Part shown: in pieces, positions 9,818-23,324 of the stretch | How positions within the stretch are numbered: the first letter of the stretch is position 1 | Layout: each line of letters begins with the position of its first letter | Assembly (NCBI GenBank): GCA_947095585.1 | Contig: OX352761.1 | Span: 81,843,267-81,907,266 of the forward strand | Direction of reading: 5' to 3' | DNA length: 64,000 nucleotides | Origin: Nephrocerus scutellatus | Taxonomy: Eukaryota > Arthropoda > Insecta > Diptera > Pipunculidae | The notes under the pieces: generated by a model | Told to the model about the DNA's origin: nothing | Databases searched by the model: none | Seen by the model: only the letters and a program-made list of their open reading frames with translations | Translations under genes and position numbers: made by a program

Positions 9818-12800
9818 TCGCATGAAATTCGAAATGTAGGACTAAGATGTGACTATAAGATTTCTTGCTATGGAAATTCTGGAATATGATCATTATGGTC
9901 TGGAATTTCTGCATCAAATCAATTTTTCAAGCGATTCGCATGAAATTCGGAATGTAGGACTAAGATGTGACTATAAGATTTCTTCCTATGGAAATTCTGG
10001 AATATGATCATTATGGTCTGGAATTTCTGGAGCAAATCAATTTTTCAAGCGATTCGCATGAAATTAGGAATGTAGGACTAAGATGTGACTATAAGATTTC
10101 TTCCTATGGAAATTCTGGAATATGATCATTATTGTCTGGAATTTCTGGAACAAAGCAATTTCTCAAGCGATTCGCATGAAATTCGGAATGTAGGACTAAG
10201 ATGTGGCTATAATATTTCTTCCTATGGAAATTCTGGAATATGATCATTATTGTCTGGAATTTCATGAAATTCGGAATGTAGGACTAAGATGTGACTATAA
10301 GATTTCTTGCTATGGAAATTCTGGAATATGATCATTATGGTCTGGAATTTCTGGAGCAAATCAATTTTTCCAGCGATTCGCATGAAATTCGGAATGTAGG
10401 ACTAAGATGTGACTATAAGATTTCTTCCTATGAAAATTCTGGAATATGATCATTATTGTCTGGAATTTCTGGAACATAGCAACTTCTCAAGCGATTCGCA
10501 TGAAATTCGGAATGTAGGACTAAGATGTGACTATAAGATTTCTTCCTATGGAAATTCTGGAATATGATCATTATGGTCTGGAATTTCTGGAATATAGCAA
10601 CTTCTCAAGCGATTCACATGAAATTCGGAATGTAGGACTAAGATGTGACTATAAGATTTCTTGCTATGGAAATTCTGGAATATGATCATTATTGTCTGGA
10701 ATTTCTGGAGCAAATCAATTTTTCAAGCGATTCGCATGAAATTCGAAATGTAGGACTAAGATGTGACTATAAGATTTCTTGCTATGGAAATTCTGGAATA
10801 TGATCATTATTGTCTGGAATTTCATGAAATTCGGAATGTAGGACTAAGATGTGACTATAAGATTTCTTGCTATGGAAATTCTGGAATATGATCATTATGG
10901 TCTGGAATTTCTGGAGCAAATCAATTTTTCAAGCGATTCGCATGAAATTAGGAATGTAGGACTAAGATGTGACTATAAGAAATTCTGGAATATGATCATT
11001 ATGGCCTGGAATTTCTGGAGCAAATCAATTTTTCAAGCGATTTCTATGAAATTCGGAATGTGATCATTATTGTCTGGAATTTCTGGAACATAGCAAATTC
11101 TCAAGCGATTCGCATGAAATTCGGAATGTAGGACTAAGTTGTGAAAAAAAGATTTCTTCCTATGGAAATTCTGGAATATGATCATTATTGTCTGGAATTT
11201 CTGGAACATAGAAACTTCTCAATAGATTCGCATGAAATTCGGAATGTAGGACTAAGATGTGACTATAATATTTCTTCCTATGGAAATTCTGGAATATGAT
11301 CATTATGGTCTGTAATTTCTGGAGCAAATAAATTTTTCAAACGATGCGCGTTAAATTCGGAATGTAGGACTAAGATGTGACTATAAGATTTCTTCCTATG
11401 GAAATTCTGGAATATGATCATTATGGTCTGGAATTTCTGGAGCAAATCAATTTTTAAAGCGATTCGCATGAAATTCGGAATGAAGGACTAAGATGTGACT
11501 ATAAGATTTCTTCCTAGGAAATTCTGGAATATGATCATTATTGTCTGGAATTTCATGAAATTCGGAATGTAGGACTAAGATGTGACTATAAGATTTCTTG
11601 CTATGGAAATTCTGGAATATGATCATTATGGTCTGGAATTTCTGGAGCAAATCAATTTTTCCAGCGATTCGCATGAAATTCGGAATGTAGGACTAAGATG
11701 TGACTATAAGATTTCTTCCTATGGAAATTCTGGAATATGATAATTATTGTCTGGAATTTCTGGAACATAGCAACTTCTCAAGCGATTCGCGTTAAATTCG
11801 GAATGTAGGACTAAGATGTGACTATAAGATTTCTTCCTATGGAAATTCTGGAATATGATCATTATGGTCTGGAATTTCTGGAGCAAATAAATTTTTCAAA
11901 CGATGCGCGTTAAATTCGGAATGTAGGACTAAGATGTGACTATAAGATTTCTTCCTATGGAAATTCTGGAATATGATCATTATGGTCTGCAATTTCTGGA
12001 GCAAATCAATTTTTCAAGCGATTCGCATGAAATTCGGAATGAAGGACTAAGATGTGACTATAAGATTTCTTTCTAGGAAATTCTGGAATATGATCATTAT
12101 TGTCTGGAATTTCATGAAATCCGGAATGTAGGACTAAGACGTGACTATAATATTTCTTCCTATGGAAATTCTGGAATATGATCATTATGGTCTGGAATTT
12201 CTGGAGCAAATAAATTTTTCAAACGATGCGCGTTAAATTCGGAATGTAGGACTAAGATGTGACTATAAGATTTCTTCCTATGGAAATTCTGGAATATGAT
12301 CATTATGGTCTGGAATTTCTGGAGCAAATCAATTTTTCAAGCGATTCGCATGAAATTCGGAATGAAGGATTAAGATGTGACTATAAGATTTCTTCCTAGG
12401 AAATTCTGGAATATGATCATTATTGTCTGGAATTTCATGAAATTCGGAATGTAGGACTAAGATGTGACTATAAGATTTCTTGCTATGGAAATTCTGGAAT
12501 ATGATCATTATGGTCTGGAATTTCTGGAGCAAATCAATTTTTCCAGCGATTCGCATGAAATTCGGAATGTAGGACTAAGATGTGACTATAAGATTTCTTG
12601 CTATGGAAATTCTGGAATATGATCATTATTGTCTGGAATTTCTGGAGCAAATCAATTTTTCAAGCGATTCGCATGAAATTCGAAATGTAGGACTAAGATG
12701 TGACTATAAGATTTCTTGCTATGGAAATTCTGGAATATGATCATTATTGTCTGGAATTTCATGAAATTCGGAATGTAGGACTAAGATGTGACTATAAGAT

Positions 12801-13540
12801 TTCTTGCTATGGAAATTCTGGAATATGATCATTATGGTCTGGAATTTCTGGAGCAAATCAATTTTTCAAGCGATTCGCATGTAATTAGGAATGTAGGACT
12901 AAGATGTGACTATAAGAAATTCTGGAATATGATCATTATGGCCTGGAATTTCTGGAGCAAATCAATTTTTCAAGCGATTTGTATGAAATTCGGAATGTGA
13001 TCATTATTGTCTGGAATTTCTGGAACATAGCAACTTCTCAAGCGATTCGCATGAAATTCGGAATGTAGGACTAAGATGTGAAAAAAAGATTTCTTCCTAT
13101 GGAAATTCTGGAATATGATCATTATTGTCTGGAATTTCTGGAACATAGAAACTTCTCAATAGATTCGCATGAAATTCGGAATGTAGGACTAAGATGTGAC
13201 TATAATATTTCTTCCTATGGAAATTCTGGAATATGATCATTATGGTCTGGAATTTCTGGAGCAAATCAATTTTTTAAGCGATTCGCATGAAATTCGGAAT
13301 GTAGGACTTAGATGTGACTATAAGATTTCTTCCTATGGAAATTCTGGAATATGATCAATATGGTCTGGAATTTCTGGAGCAAATCAATTTTTCAAGCGAT
13401 TCGCATGAAATTCGGAATGTAGGACTAAGATGTGACTATAAGATTTCTTCCTATGGAAATTCTGGAATATGATAATTATTGTCTGGAATTTCATGAAATT
13501 CGGAATGTAGGACTAAGATGTGACTATAAGATTTCTTCCT
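9818..13540 (+). repeat. HOR A copy 3 (collinear part)
   Basis: Matches copy 2 at a constant offset of 5,556 from 9,818 to about 13,500-13,540. It includes the short monomers at 10257, 10817, 11548, 12107, 12430, 12754 and 13486 and both pairs of 104/68-bp monomers. A few private differences are visible, such as CTGCATCAAATC near 9,910 where copies 1 and 2 have CTGGATCAAATC. Confidence 0.9.
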
Positions 13541-14253
13541 ATGGAAATTCTGGAATATGATCATTATGGTCTGGAATTTCTGGAGCAAATCAATTTTTCA
13601 AGCGATTCGCATGAAATTCGAAATGTAGGACTAAGATGTGATCATAAGATTTCTTGCTATGGAAATTCTGGAATATGATCATTATTGTCTGGAATTTCAT
13701 GAAATTCGGAATGTAGGACTAAGATGTGACTATAAGATTTCTTGCTATGGAAATTCTGGAATATGATCATTATGGTCTGGAATTTCTGGATCAAATCAAT
13801 TTTTCAAGCGATTCGCATGAAATTCGGAATGTAGGACTAAGATGTGACTATAAGATTTCTTCCTATGGAAATTCTGGAATATGATCATTATGGTCTGGAA
13901 TTTCTAGAGCAAATCAATTTTTCAAGCGATTCGCATGAAATTCGGAACGTAGGACTTAGAAGTGACTATAAGATTTCTTCCTATGGAAATTCTGGAATAT
14001 GATCATTATTGTCTGGAATTTCTGGAACAAAGCAATTTCTCAAGCTATTCGCATGAAATTCGGAATGTAGGACTAAGATGTGACTATAAGATTTCTTCCT
14101 ATGGAAATTCTGGAATATGATCATTATTGTCTGGAATTTCATGAAATTCGGAATGTATGACTAAGATGTGACTATAAGATTTCTTGCTATGGAAATTCTG
14201 GAATATGATCATTATGGTCTGGAATTTCTGGAGCAAATCAATCTTCAAGCGAT
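13541..14253 (+). repeat. Rearranged end of HOR A copy 3
   Basis: Copy 3 stops following copy 2 here. The marker GTATGAC at about 14,155 corresponds to about 8,157 in copy 2, an offset of 5,998 instead of 5,556. The extra 442 bp equals 3x118 + 88, four whole monomers including the short one at 13692. Beyond it the order of markers (CTGGATCAAATC, GCATTAAATTCGG) no longer follows copy 2, and a 1-bp shorter monomer (CAATCTTCAAG, near 14,240) appears just before block B. This is the boundary between two HOR regimes. Confidence 0.7.
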
Positions 14254-16701
14254 TCGCATTAAATTCGGAATGTAGGACTAAGATGTGACTATAAGATTTC
14301 TTCCTATGGAAATTCTGGAATATGATCATTATGGTCTGGAATTTCTGGAGCAAATCAATTTTTCAAGCGATTCGCATGAAATTCGGAATGTAGGACTAAG
14401 ATGTGACTATAAGATTTCTTCCTATGGAAATTCTGGAATATGATCATCATTGTCTAGAATTTCATGAAATTCGGAATGTAGGACTAAGATGTGACTATAA
14501 GATTTCTTCCTATGGAAATTCTGGAATATGATCATTATTGTCTGGAATTTCTGGAGCAAATCAATTTATCAAGCGATTCGCATGAATTTAGGAATGTAGG
14601 ACTAAGATGTGACTATAAGATTTCTTCCTATGGAAATTCTGGAATATGATCATTATTGTCTGGACTTTCTGGAACATAGCAACTTCTCAAGAGATTCGCA
14701 TGAAATTCGGAATGTAGGACTAAGATGTGACTATAAGATTTCTTCCTATGGAAATTCTGGAATATGATCATTATTGTCTGGAATTTCTGGAACATAGCCA
14801 CTTCTCAAGCGATTCGCATGAAATTCGGAATGTAGGACTACGATGTGACTTTAAGATTTCTTCCTATGGAAATTCTGGAATATGATCATTATTGTCTGGA
14901 ATTTCTGGAATAAAGCAATTTCTCAAGCGATTCGCATGAAATTCGGAATGTAGGACTAAGATGTGACTATAAGATTTCTTCCTATGAAAATTCTGGAATA
15001 TGATCATTATGGTCTGGAATTTCTGAAGCAAATCAATTTTTCAAGCGATTCGCATGAAATTCGGAATGTAGGACTAAGATGTGACTATAAGATTTCTTCC
15101 TTTGGAAATTCTGGAATATGATCATTATTGTCTGGAATTTCTGGAACAAAGCAATTTCTCAAGCGATTCGCATGAAATTCGGAATGCAGGACTAAGATGT
15201 GACTATAATATTTCTTCCTATGGAAATTCTGGAATATGATCATTATGGTCTGGAATTTCTGAAGCGAATCAATTTTTCAAGCGATTCGCATTAAATTCGG
15301 AATGTAGGGCTAAGATGTGACAATAAGATTTCTTCCTATGGAAATTCTGGAATATGATCATTATGGTCTGGAATTTCTGGAGCAAATCAATTTTTCAAGC
15401 GATTCGCATGAAATTCGGAATGTAGGACTAAGATGTGACTATAAGATTTCTTCCTATGGAAATTCTGGAATATGATCATTATGGTCTGGAATTTCTGGAG
15501 CAAATCAATTTTTCAAGCGATTCGCATGAAATTCGGAATGTAGGACTAAGATGTGACTATAAGATTTCTTCCTATGGAAATTCTGGAATATGATCATTAT
15601 TGTCTGGAATTTCTGGATCAAATCAATTTTTCAAGCGATTCGCATCAAATTCGGAATGTAGGACTAAGATGTGACTATAAGATTTCTTCCTATGGAAATT
15701 CTGGAATATGATCATTATTGTCTGGAATTTCTGGAACAAAGCAAGTTCTCAAGCGATTCGCATGGAATTCGGAATGTAGGACTAAGATGTGACTATAAGA
15801 TTTCTTCCTATGGAAATTCTGGAATATGATCATTATTGTCTGGAATTTCTGGAACAAAGCAATTTCTCAAGCGATTCGCATGAAATTCGGAATGTAGGAC
15901 TAAGATGTGACTATAAGATTTCTTCCTATGGAAATTCTGGAATATGATCATTATGGTCTGGAATTTCTGGAGCAAATCAAATTTTCAAGCGATTCGCATG
16001 AAATTCGGAATGTAGGACTAAGATGTGACTATAAGATTTCTTCCTATGGAAATTCTGGAATATGATCATTATTGTCTGGAATTCCTGGAACAAAGCAACT
16101 TCTCAAGCGGTAAGCATGAAATTCGGAATGTAGGACTAAGATGTGACTATAAGATTTCTTCCTATGGAAATTCTGGAATATGATCATTATGGTCTGGAAT
16201 TTCTGGAGCAAATCAAATTTTCAAGCGATTCGCATGAAATTCGGAATGTAGGACTAAGATGTGACTATAAGATTTCTTCCTATGGAAATTCTGGAATATG
16301 ATCATTATTGTCTGGAATTTCTGGAACAAAGCAAGTTCTCAAGCGATTCGCATGGAATTCGGAATGTAGGACTAAGATGTGACTATAAGATTTCTTCCTA
16401 TGGAAATTCTGGAATATGATCATTATTGTCTGGAATTTCTGGAACAAAGCAATTTCTCAAGCGATTCGCATGAAATTCGGAATGTAGGACTAAGATGTGA
16501 CTATAAGATTTCTTCCTATGGAAATTCTGGAATATGATCATTATGGTCTGGAATTTCTGGAGCAAATCAAATTTTCAAGCGATTCGCATGAAATTCGGAA
16601 TGTAGGACTAAGATGTGACTATAAGATTTCTTCCTATGAAAATTCTGGAATATGATAATTATTGTCTGGAATTTCTGGAACAAAGCAGCTTCTCAAGCGA
16701 T
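14254..16701 (+). repeat. HOR B copy 1 (2,448 bp)
   Basis: Matches 16,702 onward at an offset of 2,448 (20x118 + 88). Shared markers include GATCATCATTG, CATGAATTTAGG, TGGACTTTCTGG, CATAGCCACTT, GGACTACGATG, GGAATAAAGC and CCTTTGGAAATT. Further right it matches at offsets of 2,907 and then 3,261, because copy 2 carries extra monomers. The CATGGAATTCGG variant (near 15,760 and 16,350) and GGAATTCCTGG (near 16,080) create EcoRI sites (GAATTC) that the standard monomer lacks. Confidence 0.9.
15640..16229 (+). repeat. Nested 590-bp (5-monomer) repeat in HOR B copy 1
   Basis: GCAAGTTCTC followed by CATGGAATTCGG recurs exactly 590 bp later (15,741 and 16,331), with the same order of following monomers (GAACAAAGCAATTTCTC, then GAGCAAATCAAATTTTC). 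The second member begins at 16,230 and breaks off at CCTATGAAAATTC. The same 590-bp spacing occurs in HOR B copy 2 (near 18,648 and 19,238), so the nested repeat predates duplication of HOR B. Confidence 0.85.
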
Positions 16702-19700
16702 TCGCATTAAATTCGGAATGTAGGACTAAGATGTGACTATAAGATTTCTTCCTATGGAAATTCTGGAATATGATCATTATGGTCTGGAATTTCTGGAGCA
16801 AATCAATTTTTCAAGCGATTCGCATGAAATTCGGAATGTAGGACTAAGATGTGACTATAAGATTTCTTCCTATGGAAATTTTGGAATATGATCATCATTG
16901 TCTGGAATTTCATGAAATTCGGAATGTAGGACTAAGATGTGAATATAAGATATCTTCCTATGGAAATTCTGGAATATGATCATTATTGTCTGGAATTTCT
17001 GGAGCAAATCAATTTATCAAGCGATTCGCATGAATTTAGGAATGTAGGACTAAGATGTGACTATAAGATTTCTTCCTATGGAAATTCTGGAATATGAGCA
17101 TTATTGTCTGGACTTTCTGGAACATAGCAACTTCTCAAGAGATTCGCATGAAATTCGGAATGTAGGACTAAGATGTGACTATAAGATTTCTTCCTATGGA
17201 AATTCTGGAATATGATCATTATTGTCTGGAATTTCTGGAACATAGCCACTTCTCAAGCGATTCGCATGAAATTCGGAATGTAGGACTACGATGTGACTAT
17301 AAGATTTCTTCCTATGGAAATTCTGGAATATGATCATTATTGTCTGGAATTTCTGGAATAAAGCAATTTCTCAAGCGATTCGCATGAAATTCGGAATGTA
17401 GGACTAAGATGTGACTATAAGATTTCTTCCTATGGAAATTCTGGAATATGATCATTATGGTCTGGAATTTCTGAAGCAAATCAATTTTTCAAGCGATTCG
17501 CATGAAATTCGGAATGTAGGACTAAGATGTGACTATAAGATTTCTTCCTTTGGAAATTCTGGAATATGATCATTATTGTCTGGAATTTCTGGAGCAAATC
17601 AATTTTTCAAGCGATTCGCATGAAATTCAGAATGTAGGACTAAGATGTGACTATAAGATTTCTTCCTATGGAAATTCTGGAATATGATCATTATTGTCTG
17701 GAATTTCTGGAGCAAATCAATTTTTCAAGCGATTCGCATGAAATTCGGAATGTAGGACTAAGATGTGACTATAAGATTTCTTCCTATGGAAATTCTGGAA
17801 TATGATCACTATTGTCTGGAATTTCTGGAACAAAGCAAGTACTCAAGCGATTCGCATGGAATTCGGAATGTAGGACTAAGATGTGACTATAAGATTTCTT
17901 CCTATGGAAATTCTGGAAAATGATCATTATTGTCTGGAATTTCTGGAACAAAGCAATTTCTCAAGCGATTTGCATGAAATTCGGAATGTAGGACTAAGAT
18001 TTCTTCCTATGGAAATTCTGGAATATGATCATTATTGTCTGGAATTTCTGGAACAAAGCAATTTCTCAAGCGATTCGCATGAAATTCGGAATGTAGGACT
18101 AAGATGTGACTATAATATTTCTTCCTATGGAAATTCTGGAATATGATCATTATGGTCTGGAATTTCTGAAGCAAATCAATTTTTCAAGCGATTCGCATTA
18201 AATTCGGAATGTAGGGGTAAGATGTGACAATAAGATTTCTTCCTATGGAAATTCTGGAATATGAACATTATGGTCTGGAATTTCTGGAGCAAATCAATTT
18301 TTCAAGCGATTCGCATGAAATTCGGAATGTAGGACTAAGATGTGACTATAAGATTTCTTCCTATGGAAATTCTGGAATATGATCATTATGGTCTGGAATT
18401 TCTGGAGCAAATCAATTTTTCAAGCGATTCGCATGAAATTCGGAATGTAGGACTAAGATGTGACTATAAGATTTCTTCCTATGGAAATTCTGGAATATGA
18501 TCATTATTGTCTGGAATTTCTGGATCAAATCAATTTTTCAAGCGATTCGCATCAAATTCGGAATGTAGGACTAAGATGTGACTATAAGATTTCTTCCTAT
18601 GGAAATTCTGGAATATGATCATTATTGTCTGGAATTTCTGGAACAAAGCAAGTTCTCAAGCGATTCGCATGGAATTCGGAATGTAGGACTAAGATGTGAC
18701 TATAAGATTTCTTCCTATGGAAATTCTGGAATATGATCATTATTGTCTGGAATTTCTGGAACAAAGCAATTTCTCAAGCGATTCGCATGAAATTCGGAAT
18801 GTAGGACTAAGATGTGACTATAAGATTTCTTCCTATGGAAATTCTGGAATATGATCATTATGGTCTGGAATTTCTGGAGCAAATCAAATTTTCAAGCGAT
18901 TCGCATGAAATTCGGAATGTAGGACTAAGATGTGACTATAAGATTTCTTCCTATGGAAATTCTGGAATATGATCATTATTGTCTGGAATTCCTGGAACAA
19001 AGCAACTTCTCAAGCGGTAAGCATGAAATTCGGAATGTAGGACTAAGATGTGACTATAAGATTTCTTCCTATGGAAATTCTGGAATATGATCATTATGGT
19101 CTGGAATTTCTGGAGCAAATCAAATTTTCAAGCGATTCGCATGAAATTCGGAATGTAGGACTAAGATGTGACTATAAGATTTCTTCCTATGGAAATTCTG
19201 GAATATGATCATTATTGTCTGGAATTTCTGGAACAAAGCAAGTTCTCAAGCGATTCGCATGGAATTCGGAATGTAGGACTAAGATGTGACTATAAGATTT
19301 CTTCCTATGGAAATTCTGGAATATGATCATTATTGTCTGGAATTTCTGGAACAAAGCAATTTCTCAAGCGATTCGCATGAAATTCGGAATGTAGGACTAA
19401 GATGTGACTATAAGATTTCTTCCTATGGAAATTCTGGAATATGATCATTATTGTCTGGAATTTCTGGAACAAAGCAACTTCTCAAGCGATTCGCATGAAA
19501 TTCGGAATGTAGGACTAAGATGTGACTATAAGATTTCTTCCTATGGAAATTCTGGAATATGATAATTATGGTCTGGAATTTCTGGAGCAAATCAATTTTT
19601 CAAGCGATTCGCATGAAATTCGGAATGTAGGACTAAGATGTGACTATAAGATTTCTTCCTATGGAAATTCTGGAATATGATCATTATTGTCTGGAATTTC

Positions 19701-19962
19701 TGGAACAAAGCAATTTCTCAAGCGATTCGCATGAAATTCGGAATGTAGGACTAAGATGTGACTATAAGATTTCTTCCTATGGAAATTCTGGAATATGATC
19801 ATTATGGTCTGGAATTTCTGGAGCAAATCAAATTTTCAAGCGATTCGCATGAAATTCGGAATGTAGGACTAAGATGTGACTATAAGATTTCTTCCTATGA
19901 AAATTCTGGAATATGATCATTATTGTCTGGAATTTCTGGAACAAAGCAGCTTCTCAAGCGAT
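16702..19962 (+). repeat. HOR B copy 2 (expanded, 3,261 bp)
   Basis: Same unit as 14,254-16,701 with two in-phase additions: 459 bp (3x118 + 105) in about 17,590-18,080 and 354 bp (3x118) in about 19,440-19,800. Markers such as GCATCAAATTCGG (15,642 to 18,549), AAGCGGTAAGCATG (near 16,107 and 19,014) and CCTATGAAAATTC (near 16,635 and 19,896) fix the offsets. Confidence 0.88.
17970..18074 (+). repeat. 105-bp monomer (13-bp deletion between AAGAT repeats)
   Basis: ACTAAGATTTC replaces the normal run in which two AAGAT copies lie 13 bp apart (reference 27-31 and 40-44). One AAGAT and the spacer are lost, the outcome expected of slippage or single-strand annealing across a 5-bp direct repeat. 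It is unique in the window and lies in the 459-bp segment added to HOR B copy 2. Confidence 0.9.
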
Positions 19963-20198
19963 TCGCATGAAATTCGGAATGTAGGACTAAGATGTGACTA
20001 TAAGATTTCTTCCTATGGAAATTCTGGAATATGATCATTATGGTCTGGAATTTCTGGAGCAAATCAATTTTTCAAGCGATTCGCATGAAATTCGGAATGT
20101 AGGACTAAGATGTGACTATAAGATTTCTTCCTATGGAAATTCTGGAATATGATCATTATTGTCTGGAATTTCTGGAACAAAGCAATTTCTCAAGCGAT
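19963..20198 (+). repeat. Two linking monomers between HOR B and HOR C
   Basis: Two full 118-bp monomers that begin like a third HOR B copy (compare 16,702 onward) but then lack the GATCATCATTG short monomer and pass into block C markers. Confidence 0.7.
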
Positions 20199-22056
20199 TC
20201 GCATGAAATTCGGAATGTAGAACTAAGTTGTGACTATAATATTTCTTCCTATGGAAATTCTGGAATGTGATCATTATGGTCTGGAATTTCTGGAGCAAAT
20301 CAATTTTTCAAGCGATTCGCATTAAATTCGGAATGTAGGACTAAGATGTGAAAAAAAGATTTCTTCCTATGGAAATTCTGGAATATGATCATTTTGTCTG
20401 GAATTTCTGGAACAAAGCAATTTATCAAGCGATTCGCATGAAATTCGGAATGTAGGACTAAGATGTGACTATAATATTTCTTCCTATGTAAATTCTGGAA
20501 TATGATCATTATGGTCTGGAATTTCTGGAGCAAATCAATTTTTCAAGCGATTCGCATGAAATTAGGAATGTAGGACTAAGATGTGACTATAAGATTTCTT
20601 CCTATGGAAATTCTGGAATATGATCATTATGGTCTGGAATTTCTGGAGCAAATCAATTTTTCAAGCGATTCGCATGAAATTCGATATATAGGACTAAGAT
20701 GTGACTATAAGATTTCTTCCTATGGAAATTCTGGAATATGATCATTATTGTCTGGAATTTCATGAAATTCGGAATGTAGCACTAAGATGTGACTATAAGA
20801 TTTCTTGCTATGGAAATTCTGGAATATGATCATTATGGTCTGGAATTTCTGGAGCAAATCAATTTTTCCAGCGATTCGCATGAAATTCGGAATGTAGGAC
20901 TAAGATGTGACTATAAGATTTCTTCCTATGGAAATTCTGGAATATGATCATTATTGTCTGGAATTTCTGGAACATAGCAACTTCTCAAGCGATTCGCATG
21001 AAATTCGGAATGTAGGACTAAGATGTGACTATAAGATTTCTTCCTATGGAAATTCTGGAATATGATCATTATGGTCTGAAATTTCTGGAGCAAATCAATT
21101 TTTCAAGCGATTCGCATTAAATTCGGAATGTAGGACTAAGATGTGACTATAAGATTTCTTCCTATGGAAATTTTGGAATATGATCATTATGGTCTGGAAT
21201 TTCTGGAGCAAATCAATTTTTCAAGCGATTCGCATGAAATTCGGAATGTAGGACTAAGATGTGACTATAAGATTTCTTCCTATGGAAATTCTGGAATATG
21301 AATCATTATGGTCTGGAATTTCTGGAGCAAATCAATTTTTCAAGCGATTCGCATAAAATTCGGAATGTAGGACTAAGATGTGACTATAAGATTTCTTGCT
21401 ATGGAAATTCTGGAATATGATCATTATTGTCTGGAATTTCTGGAGCAAATCAATTTTTCAAGCGATTCGCATGAAATTCGGAATGTAGGACTAAGATGTG
21501 ACTATAAAATTTCTTCCTATGGAAATTCTGGAATATGATCATTATTGTCTGCAATTTCTGTGACAAAGCAAGTTCTCAAGCGATTCGCATGGAATTCGGA
21601 ATGTAGGACTATGATGTGACTATAAGATTTCTTCCTATGGAAATTCTGGAATATGATCATTATTGTCTGGAATTTCTGGAACAAAGCAATTTCTCAAGCG
21701 ATTCGCATGAAATTCGGAATGTAGGACTTAGATGTGACTATAAGATTTCTTCCTATGGAAATTCTGGAATATGATCATTATGGTCTGGAATTTCTGGAGC
21801 AAATCAAATTTTCAAGCGATTCGCATGAAATTCGGAATGTAGGACTAAGATGTGACTATAAGATTTCTTCCTATGAAAATTCTGGAATATGATCATTATT
21901 GTCTGGAATTTCTGGAACAAAGCAACTTCTCAAGCGATTCGCATGAAATTCGGAATGTAGGACTAAGATGTGACAATAAGATTTCTTCCTATGGAAATTC
22001 TGGAATATGATCATTATGGTCTGGAATTTCTGGAGCAAATCAATTTTTCAAGCGAT
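20199..22056 (+). repeat. HOR C copy 1 (1,858 bp, 16 monomers)
   Basis: Matches 22,057 onward at 1,858 bp (15x118 + 88). Markers are GTTGTGACTATAATATT, GGAATGTGATC (20,262 against 22,120), TATCAAGCG, CCTATGTAAATTC and the GTAGCACTAAG that follows the short monomer. Two compensating 1-bp indels are present in this copy only: GATCATTTTG near 20,393 and ATGAATCATT near 21,299. Confidence 0.88.
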
Positions 22057-23088
22057 TCGCATGAAATTCGGAATGTAGGACTAAGTTGTGACTATAATAT
22101 TTCTTCCTATGGAAATTCTGGAATGTGATCATTATGGTCTGGAATTTCTGGAGCAAATCAATTTTTCAAGCGATTCGCATTAAATTCGGAATGTAGGACT
22201 AAGATGTGAAAAAAAGATTTCTTCCTATGGAAATTCTGGAATATGATCATTATTGTCTGGAATTTCTGGAACAAAGCAATTTATCAAGCGATTCGCATGA
22301 AATTCGGAATGTAGGACTAAGATGTGACTATAATATTTCTTCCTATGTAAATTCTGGAATATGATCATTATGGTCTGGAATTTCTGGAGCAAATCAATTT
22401 TTCAAGCGTTTCGCATGAAATTAGGAATGTAGGACTAAGATGTGACTATAAGATTTCTTCCTATGGAAATTCTGGAATATGATTATTATGGTCTGGAATT
22501 TCTGGAGCAAATCAATTTTTCAAGCGATTCGCATGAAATTCGGAATGTAGGACTAAGATGTGACTATAAGATTTCTTCCTATGGAAATTCTGGAATATGA
22601 TCATTATTGTCTGGAATTTCATGAAATTCGGAATGTAGCACTAAGATGTGACTATAAGATTTCTTGCTATGGAAATTCTGGAATATGATCATTATGGTCT
22701 GGAATTTCTGGAGCAAATCAATTTTTCCAGCGATTCGCATGAAATTCGGAATGTAGGACTAAGATGTGACTATAAGATTTCTTCCTATGGAAATTCTGGA
22801 ATATGATCATTATTGTCTGGAATTTCTGGAACATAGCAACTTCTCAAGCGATTCGCATGAAACTCGGAATGTAGGACTAAGATGTGACTATAAGATTTCT
22901 TCCTATGGAAATTCTGGAATATGATCATTATGGTCTGAAATTTCTGGAGCAAATCAATTTTTCAAGCGATTCGCATTAAATTCGGAATGTAGGACTAAGA
23001 TGTGACTATAAGATTTCTTCCTATGGAAATTCTGGAATATGATCATTATGGTCTGAAATTTCTGGAGCAAATCAATTTTTCAAGCGAT
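22057..23088 (+). repeat. HOR C copy 2 (partial)
   Basis: Collinear with copy 1 to about 23,055, then replaced by the rearranged cluster. CTGAAATTTCTGG near 22,935 corresponds to about 21,076 in copy 1. A third partial copy lies at 28,119-29,149. Confidence 0.85.
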
Positions 23089-23324
23089 TCGCATTAAATT
23101 CGGAATGTAGGACTAAGATGTGACTATAAGATTTCTTCCTATGGAAATTCTGGAATATGATCATTATTGTCTGGAATTTCTGGAGCAAATAAATTTTTCA
23201 AGCGATTCGCATGAAATTCGGAATGTAGGATTAAGATGTGACTATAAGATTTCTTCCTATGGAAATTCTGGAATATGATCATTATGGTCTGGAATTTCTG
23301 GAGCAAATCAATTTTTCAAGCAAA

